Source of the DNA: Anaerolineales bacterium
Lineage (GTDB): Bacteria; Chloroflexota; Anaerolineae; Anaerolineales; Villigracilaceae
Length of the DNA stretch: 46,767 nucleotides
Assembly (NCBI GenBank): GCA_919902735.1
Contig: CAKKRM010000218.1
Span: 1 to 46,767 of the forward strand
Reading direction: 5' to 3'
In this document: piece after piece, positions 42,807 to 46,767 of the stretch
Layout: each line of letters starts with the position of its first letter
How positions within the stretch are numbered: position 1 is the first letter of the stretch
The notes under the pieces: model-generated
The model's database searches: none
The model's input: only the letters and a program-made list of their open reading frames with translations
What the model was told of the DNA's origin: nothing
Made by a program: the position numbers and the translations under genes

Positions 42807-44192
42807 TTATTTATAAAACTGCGGCAAATGTTCCTTGTATGTATCCAGGTAATCATCAAGGATATTTTTTGCGGTATCCATATCGCTGATGACGGGATCG
42901 AGCAGCAGGCAGTGCAATGCTTTTTCGCGGCTGCCTTCTACAGCAGAGTCAACACCCAATTGCGCGATCATTAATTCACGGCGGCATAATTCCGCAATGG
43001 GTTCGGGTAAATTACCCACATGCACGGGATGAATCCCTGCCCCATCGACGTGGGCTGGCGTTTCGACAATTGCGCCAAGCGGCAGGTTTGCAATTTGACC
43101 GGCATTGGGAAGGTTTGCGGCAAGATGATAATGACTGCCTGCATACGCAATGTTCGCGATCATCTCCAACGCGCCTTCCGAGTCTGTTTCGAGCAGGCTT
43201 TCGATGGTCCTATTGCCATTTGCCATTTCATTTAATCTGTCCAGGCTGAAATCGCGCAGGCCAGCCATCACCTGCCAATCATACAGGCGGATGTTGAATT
43301 TTTCCCAGGGCTTGGTGACGGGGTCGCTCATCCACGGGAGGTATTCGCAGAGATGGGTATCTCCGGGAACCGGGAACAGGCCGAAGTCACGAAAGATGCG
43401 CCGCGTGAGCGGCTCAAATTGTTCATCGAGTTCAAAGAATCGTTTCCGCAGCAGTGGATATAAATCCTCGCCTGTTCGTTTGTCGTGGACGGAAACGATC
43501 CACGAAAAATGATTCGTGCCAGCGGCGCGGATGTCCACCAATGGGACGGTTTGCCGCATGACTTCATGTTGAAGCGGATGCTGGAGGATGTCCGCGTGCA
43601 TACCTTCGAGACCCTCAGGGATTTGAATGCCGAGGTCTTTGGCAAGCGCAACGCCCACCATGCCATAGCCGCTATAAATTTGATGACACAAACCCACAAC
43701 CTTTATTTTGCTGTGACGATTGACGAGATCGCAAATGCGCACCATGGGATTGGTGAAGTTGATAAACCACGCATTGGGACAAGCCTGCTCCATATCACGG
43801 ACAATTTCCAGCACGGGCTTGACGTTGCGCGCGGCATGGATAAAACCGCCAGGCCCGCCATTTTCGGCATACGGTTGACGCACGCCGTATTTAATCGGGA
43901 TTTCAAAATCGGATTTCCACAATTCTTCACGCGGGCCTACTTCAATGGCAGAGACAACGAAGTTCGTTCCTTCAAGCGCATCCATGTGATGAGTGTGCGC
44001 GGTGATGATGAATTTCGAATCCCATTCCTTATTCAAGCGATTCGCAAGCCTGTGGACAATATCGAGGCTTTGCGCATTTCGATCCACGAGGCGAAGCGTG
44101 GAGCCGTGCAGTTTTTTGGAACGCAACAATGCCGAGAGAGTGTTTTCTCCAAATGAAGCGCTGCCTGCGCCGATGACAGTGATCGTGGTCAT
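42807..44192 (-). CDS. Glycoside hydrolase family 4 protein (alpha-galactosidase/galacturonidase type)
   Basis: The 461-residue NAD+- and metal-dependent glycosidase starts with ITVIGAGSASFGENTLSALL (Rossmann NAD site). INFTNPMVRICDLV, GLCHQIYSGYGMVG (Cys and His of the Mn2+ site) and AAGTNHFSWIVSVHD are family signatures. GH4 enzymes cleave glycosides by a redox-assisted elimination mechanism. The CHQ motif fits the alpha-galactosidase (MelA) or alpha-galacturonidase side of the family rather than phospho-glycosidases. A good AAGGAGA precedes the ATG. Galactokinase is nearby, which would fit galactose release, but the genes are not in one operon. Confidence 0.88.
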   Translation of the reverse strand: MTTITVIGAGSASFGENTLSALLRSKKLHGSTLRLVDRNAQSLDIVHRLANRLNKEWDSKFIITAHTHHMDALEGTNFVVSAIEVGPREELWKSDFEIPIKYGVRQPYAENGGPGGFIHAARNVKPVLEIVRDMEQACPNAWFINFTNPMVRICDLVNRHSKIKVVGLCHQIYSGYGMVGVALAKDLGIQIPEGLEGMHADILQHPLQHEVMRQTVPLVDIRAAGTNHFSWIVSVHDKRTGEDLYPLLRKRFFELDEQFEPLTRRIFRDFGLFPVPGDTHLCEYLPWMSDPVTKPWEKFNIRLYDWQVMAGLRDFSLDRLNEMANGNRTIESLLETDSEGALEMIANIAYAGSHYHLAANLPNAGQIANLPLGAIVETPAHVDGAGIHPVHVGNLPEPIAELCRRELMIAQLGVDSAVEGSREKALHCLLLDPVISDMDTAKNILDDYLDTYKEHLPQFYK

Positions 44193-44245
44193 GTAAGTCT
44201 CCTTTTATGAAAGTGCATCGCACCCACAGCATGGTTATAAAAACA

Positions 44246-44274
44246 AAGCACGCTGAATCTTATCCAGCGTGCTT
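44246..44274 (-). terminator. Terminator of the ABC transporter operon
   Basis: AAGCACGCTG and CAGCGTGCTT form a 10-bp perfect stem; the minus strand continues with TTTGTTTTT. It lies 25 bases after the stop codon of the last adaptor gene. Confidence 0.85.
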
Positions 44275-44298
44275 ATTGTACAACCATCGGGTGAATTG

Positions 44299-45126
44299 TT
44301 ATTTTATTTTGATCTGCACTTCCGCCGTCATCCCCCAGAGTAAACCATCGGGCTGTTCATCTAGTTCAATCGTGACGGGGTAGACCACATCCCCGCCGAC
44401 GGTTTCAGGGATGGGTGAAATTCGAATCACTTTGCCCGTGACGGTCACATCCAGGGCTTCGATGTAGACATCCACACGCTGGCCGATCTTCACGCGCAGG
44501 ATATCGCGTTCGCCCAGGTCGGTGGTTTCGATTTGCAGGGCATCCAATGAAGCGAAGGTAAGGATCGCCTGACCCGCTTGAACCAATTCGCCGTGGATAA
44601 CATCAATTGAAGCGACGGTTCCAGCAAAAGGCGCGGCGAGGGTGGCCTGGGCCAAATTGGCTTTTGCAGACTCCAACACGGCGGCAGAGGCGGCGGTTCT
44701 TGATTGCGCCTTGAATTTGACTTCATGAGGCAGGGCAACAAAAGTAACGCGGCCCGTAAATTGATTCACCACTTTTACACGGTCTGCATCCTGCAACTCG
44801 GCGTTCAGGCTTGCGGAGTGATATGCGGCTTCCGCGGCGATCACTGCATACTCCAACTCAGGGACATCCAGCGTCATCAAGGTCTGCCCTGCCTGCGCCT
44901 GGTCGCCTTCACGAACGGCAACATCTTTAACCAGCGCCGAGATCGTAAACCCCAATCGAGAGACTTGAGCAGGAATCACAAATGCAGATGCGATGACCCC
45001 ATCAGAGTCGAAAACAACTGTGTTTTCAACAGGCGCAGAAGCAGCGGGAGAAACTGCCGCAGGGGTTGAACTTCCGCAGGCAGTCAGGAGGATGATCAAA
45101 CAAACTGACCCGATCAATCGTTTCAT
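44299..45126 (-). CDS. Lipoprotein HlyD/MacA-like adaptor of an ABC transporter (second of two)
   Basis: The 275-residue protein begins with a lipoprotein signal (IGSVCLIILLTACGSS, lipobox LTAC). A lipoyl-like half (VREGDQAQAGQTLMTLDV), an only short helical hairpin, the second lipoyl half (ATLAAPFAGTVASIDVIHGELVQAG) and a beta-barrel domain (VDVYIEALDVTVTGKVIRISPIP) follow. Such adaptors connect an ABC permease to extracytoplasmic partners. The ATG at 45126 is chosen because GAGG lies 8 bases upstream; ATG 45132 is close to it. It is clearly paralogous to the gene upstream. Confidence 0.85.
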   Translation of the reverse strand: MKRLIGSVCLIILLTACGSSTPAAVSPAASAPVENTVVFDSDGVIASAFVIPAQVSRLGFTISALVKDVAVREGDQAQAGQTLMTLDVPELEYAVIAAEAAYHSASLNAELQDADRVKVVNQFTGRVTFVALPHEVKFKAQSRTAASAAVLESAKANLAQATLAAPFAGTVASIDVIHGELVQAGQAILTFASLDALQIETTDLGERDILRVKIGQRVDVYIEALDVTVTGKVIRISPIPETVGGDVVYPVTIELDEQPDGLLWGMTAEVQIKIK

Positions 45127-45139
45127 TTTCATTTCCTCG

Positions 45140-45949
45140 TTAATTACCGACGAGGATTTCAACATCCGCGCTCATGCCCCAGAGCAAACCAGCGGGCTGC
45201 TGGTCGAAGTCAATCGTCACTTTGTAGACCACGTCGCCGCCAAGCGTGGTGGAGATGCGCGCAACGTCTGTCACTTTGCCGGTAAATTCTTCATTCAATG
45301 CTTCGATGAATACGCCGGCGGTTTGCCCAATTTTTACATTCGGCACATCGCGTTCGCTCAAGTCTGTTGTTTCGATGCGGAAGCCGCCGAGATCACCCAG
45401 CACAATCACAACCTTGCCAGGCGTCACTGTTTCAGCGGAGGAAATATCCACAGTCACAACCGTACCAGCAAACGGCGCAGTGAGCTGCGATTGCGCGTTC
45501 AAGGTCGCGTTGGCAGAATCAACCAAGGCCTGTGCGCGGGCCACATCCGCCCCGGCAAGTTCGAGATGCTTTTCATCGGCGCCCATGCGAATTAAATATT
45601 TCACTTGAATTTCTGCGACTGCAAGGTTTGATTCCGCCTCGTTGACTTTGGCTTCCAGAATCGCAGTATCCAACTCGATGAGGATTTGCCCCGCCTCGAC
45701 CACATCCCCAACCTGCACGTTGACCGAAGTGACTCGGCCAACGCTGGTGAACGAAAGACGCGCCTCAGCCTTCGGGACAACTGTTCCCGTGGCGGAGACA
45801 GAATCTCCGCTGTTGGTTTGCGGAACGTTCGCTGAGGATTGTCCATCCTCCAAAGAAATAGTGGGAATGGCTTCGGGTGTGCCGGGTTGTCCACAGGCGG
45901 ATAAAGCAAGCGCGAAAATACTTACGATAATCCAAAACTCTTTTTTCAT
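45140..45949 (-). CDS. Lipoprotein HlyD/MacA-like adaptor of an ABC transporter (first of two)
   Basis: The 269-residue protein has a lipoprotein signal (ALALSACGQPG, lipobox LSAC), the biotinyl-lipoyl halves (VNVQVGDVVEAGQILIELDT and LTAPFAGTVVTVDISS), a short coiled hairpin (ANATLNAQ region) and a beta-barrel part (VFIEALNEEFTGKVTDVARI). It matches the downstream adaptor in order and in motifs such as DLSERDVPNVKIGQ versus DLGERDILRVKIGQ, so the two arose by duplication. It starts 17 bases after the ATPase gene. Confidence 0.87.
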   Translation of the reverse strand: MKKEFWIIVSIFALALSACGQPGTPEAIPTISLEDGQSSANVPQTNSGDSVSATGTVVPKAEARLSFTSVGRVTSVNVQVGDVVEAGQILIELDTAILEAKVNEAESNLAVAEIQVKYLIRMGADEKHLELAGADVARAQALVDSANATLNAQSQLTAPFAGTVVTVDISSAETVTPGKVVIVLGDLGGFRIETTDLSERDVPNVKIGQTAGVFIEALNEEFTGKVTDVARISTTLGGDVVYKVTIDFDQQPAGLLWGMSADVEILVGN

Positions 45950-45966
45950 ACTTTTACTCCAGCGCT

Positions 45967-46659
45967 TTATTTTGCCGGCGCATGGTTATCTTTTTCGATC
46001 ACGCCGTCGCGCAGGGTGACGACGCGGGTGGCGTATTTGATCACGCGCGGATCATGCGTGGCAAACACGAAGGTAGCGCCAATCTCTTTGTTGAGCCGCT
46101 TCATGATCTCCATGACCTGCTCGCCATTTTCGGTGTCGAGGTTGGCGGTGGGTTCGTCAGCGAGGATCATTTTGGGGTTGGTAGCCAGCGCTCGGGCGAC
46201 AGCGATGCGCTGTTGCTGTCCGCCGGAGAGTTGATCGGGGCGGTGATGGGCGCGGTCGGTCATGGCGACGGCTTCGAGCAATTCCATTGCGCGTTGTTTG
46301 CGTTCGGCTGGAGTCTTGCCGTTGAGCAGGAGCGGCATTTCGACATTTTCGTAGGCGGTGAGCGTGGGGATGAGGGCAAAGAACTGGAACACGAAACCAA
46401 TCGTCCCTTTGCGGAGGTCGGCGCGCTGGTTGCGATTCAAGTTGGTGGTCTCCTTGCCGTCAATCACCACCTTGCCGGAGGTGGGCTGGTCGAGACAGCC
46501 GATGAGCTGTAAGAGCGTGGTCTTGCCCGAACCTGACGGGCCTACCAGGGAAGTGAATTCGCCGTTCCCAATCGTCAGGCTGACGCCGTTCAAGGCGCGG
46601 GTTTCCACTTCACCGATCTTGTAAACGCGGGTGACGTCTGTTAATTTTGCGACTTCCAT
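45967..46659 (-). CDS. ABC transporter ATP-binding protein (MacB/LolD type)
   Basis: The 230-residue ATPase has Walker [10 protein letters not shown] (about 40-48), Q-loop [18 protein letters not shown], signature LSGGQQQR, Walker [13 protein letters not shown] and the H-loop FATHD. The D-loop and N-terminal [17 protein letters not shown] are those of the MacB/LolD/FtsE class that pairs with FtsX-fold permeases. GGAGA lies 7 bases before the ATG. It follows the permease gene and precedes two adaptor genes, making a MacAB-like operon. Confidence 0.95.
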   Translation of the reverse strand: MEVAKLTDVTRVYKIGEVETRALNGVSLTIGNGEFTSLVGPSGSGKTTLLQLIGCLDQPTSGKVVIDGKETTNLNRNQRADLRKGTIGFVFQFFALIPTLTAYENVEMPLLLNGKTPAERKQRAMELLEAVAMTDRAHHRPDQLSGGQQQRIAVARALATNPKMILADEPTANLDTENGEQVMEIMKRLNKEIGATFVFATHDPRVIKYATRVVTLRDGVIEKDNHAPAK

Positions 46660-46679
46660 TTTGATTCTCCTTGTTGCTT

Positions 46680-46707
46680 GTAGAACAAGTCTATAGACTT
46701 GTTCTAC
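46680..46707. repeat. Perfect 28-bp palindrome over the permease stop codon
   Basis: GTAGAACAAGTCTA and its exact complement join with no loop. The stop codon of the permease gene is inside. It may be a binding site or a cruciform-prone sequence; there is no T run. Confidence 0.75.
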
Positions 46708-46767
46708 TGTGCCTTGTGCAGCGCTTCGACGGGTTCCATGCGGGAAGCCAGACGCGCGGGGTAGAGT
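46704..46767 (-). CDS. FtsX-fold ABC permease, C-terminal end only
   Basis: Only the last 20 residues are in the window. The reading [17 protein letters not shown] is the usual C-terminus of MacB-like permeases (P-x-x-x-A-S-x-x-x-P-x-E-A-L). The gene continues beyond the window edge and is the first known member of the ABC operon. Confidence 0.75.
   Translation of the reverse strand, partial: LYPARLASRMEPVEALHKAQ

Noticed and set aside
40138-44192. A galactose-utilisation operon (galK with GH4)
   Set aside because: The genes are on opposite strands, separated by the ATP-grasp gene and terminators, so only a functional link is possible, not an operon.

Overview
The window looks like chromosomal DNA of a Chloroflexota bacterium, most likely class Anaerolineae. 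This is inferred from the protein set, the gene order around the cell-division cluster, the wealth of dispersed palindromes and the apparently leaderless promoters; there is no rRNA gene to confirm it. I found no tRNA, rRNA or CRISPR array.

Layout. 1-352 is a decayed, repeat-bearing stretch. 353-872 is a BrnT/BrnA toxin-antitoxin pair, followed by ligA (DNA ligase), an alpha-oxoamine synthase and a Ca2+-type P-type ATPase. 7420-7948 is a second small toxin-antitoxin-like pair (DUF4258 plus YgiT-type zinc finger). 8028-12264 is a minus-strand group (YczE-like membrane protein, membrane-anchored subtilisin-like protease, PPOX-family protein, LysE-type exporter). 12455-17736 holds an RlmI-like rRNA methyltransferase, a YcaQ-type glycosylase and a PAS/GAF/HD-GYP signalling protein; two small membrane proteins follow.

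18630-36473 is a complete division and cell-wall (dcw) cluster on the minus strand, read as mraZ-rsmH-ftsL-like-ftsI-murF-mraY-murD-ftsW-murG-cvpA-like-murC-orf64-murB-ddl-ftsQ-ftsA-ftsZ. It starts at one clear promoter with three GTGG repeats at 10-bp period (a candidate MraZ operator) and ends in a strong hairpin terminator after ftsZ. The products make UDP-MurNAc-pentapeptide, lipid I and lipid II, polymerise the septal wall and build the Z ring.

36622-46767 holds a methyltransferase, a pair of unknown membrane proteins (one Vps62-like), galactokinase, an ATP-grasp enzyme, a GH4 glycosidase and a MacAB-like ABC operon with two lipoprotein adaptors, cut by the window end.

The most unusual signal is not a gene. 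At least thirteen arrays with a strict 7-nt period but different unit sequences are scattered through the window. Several lie inside essential genes (murG, murD, ligA, an rRNA methyltransferase) as in-frame peptide insertions, and others straddle stop codons or carry a ribosome binding site. In addition there are an 84-bp MITE-like element (two copies, 7-bp target duplications, inner core inverted relative to the ends), a 44-bp GC-rich palindrome (three copies, one inside the ATPase gene, one supplying the rsmH ribosome binding site), a family of CATTGCGAGG palindromes and a CCCTAAAGG palindrome (two copies). Every gap longer than about 10 bp inside the dcw cluster is occupied by one of these repeats.
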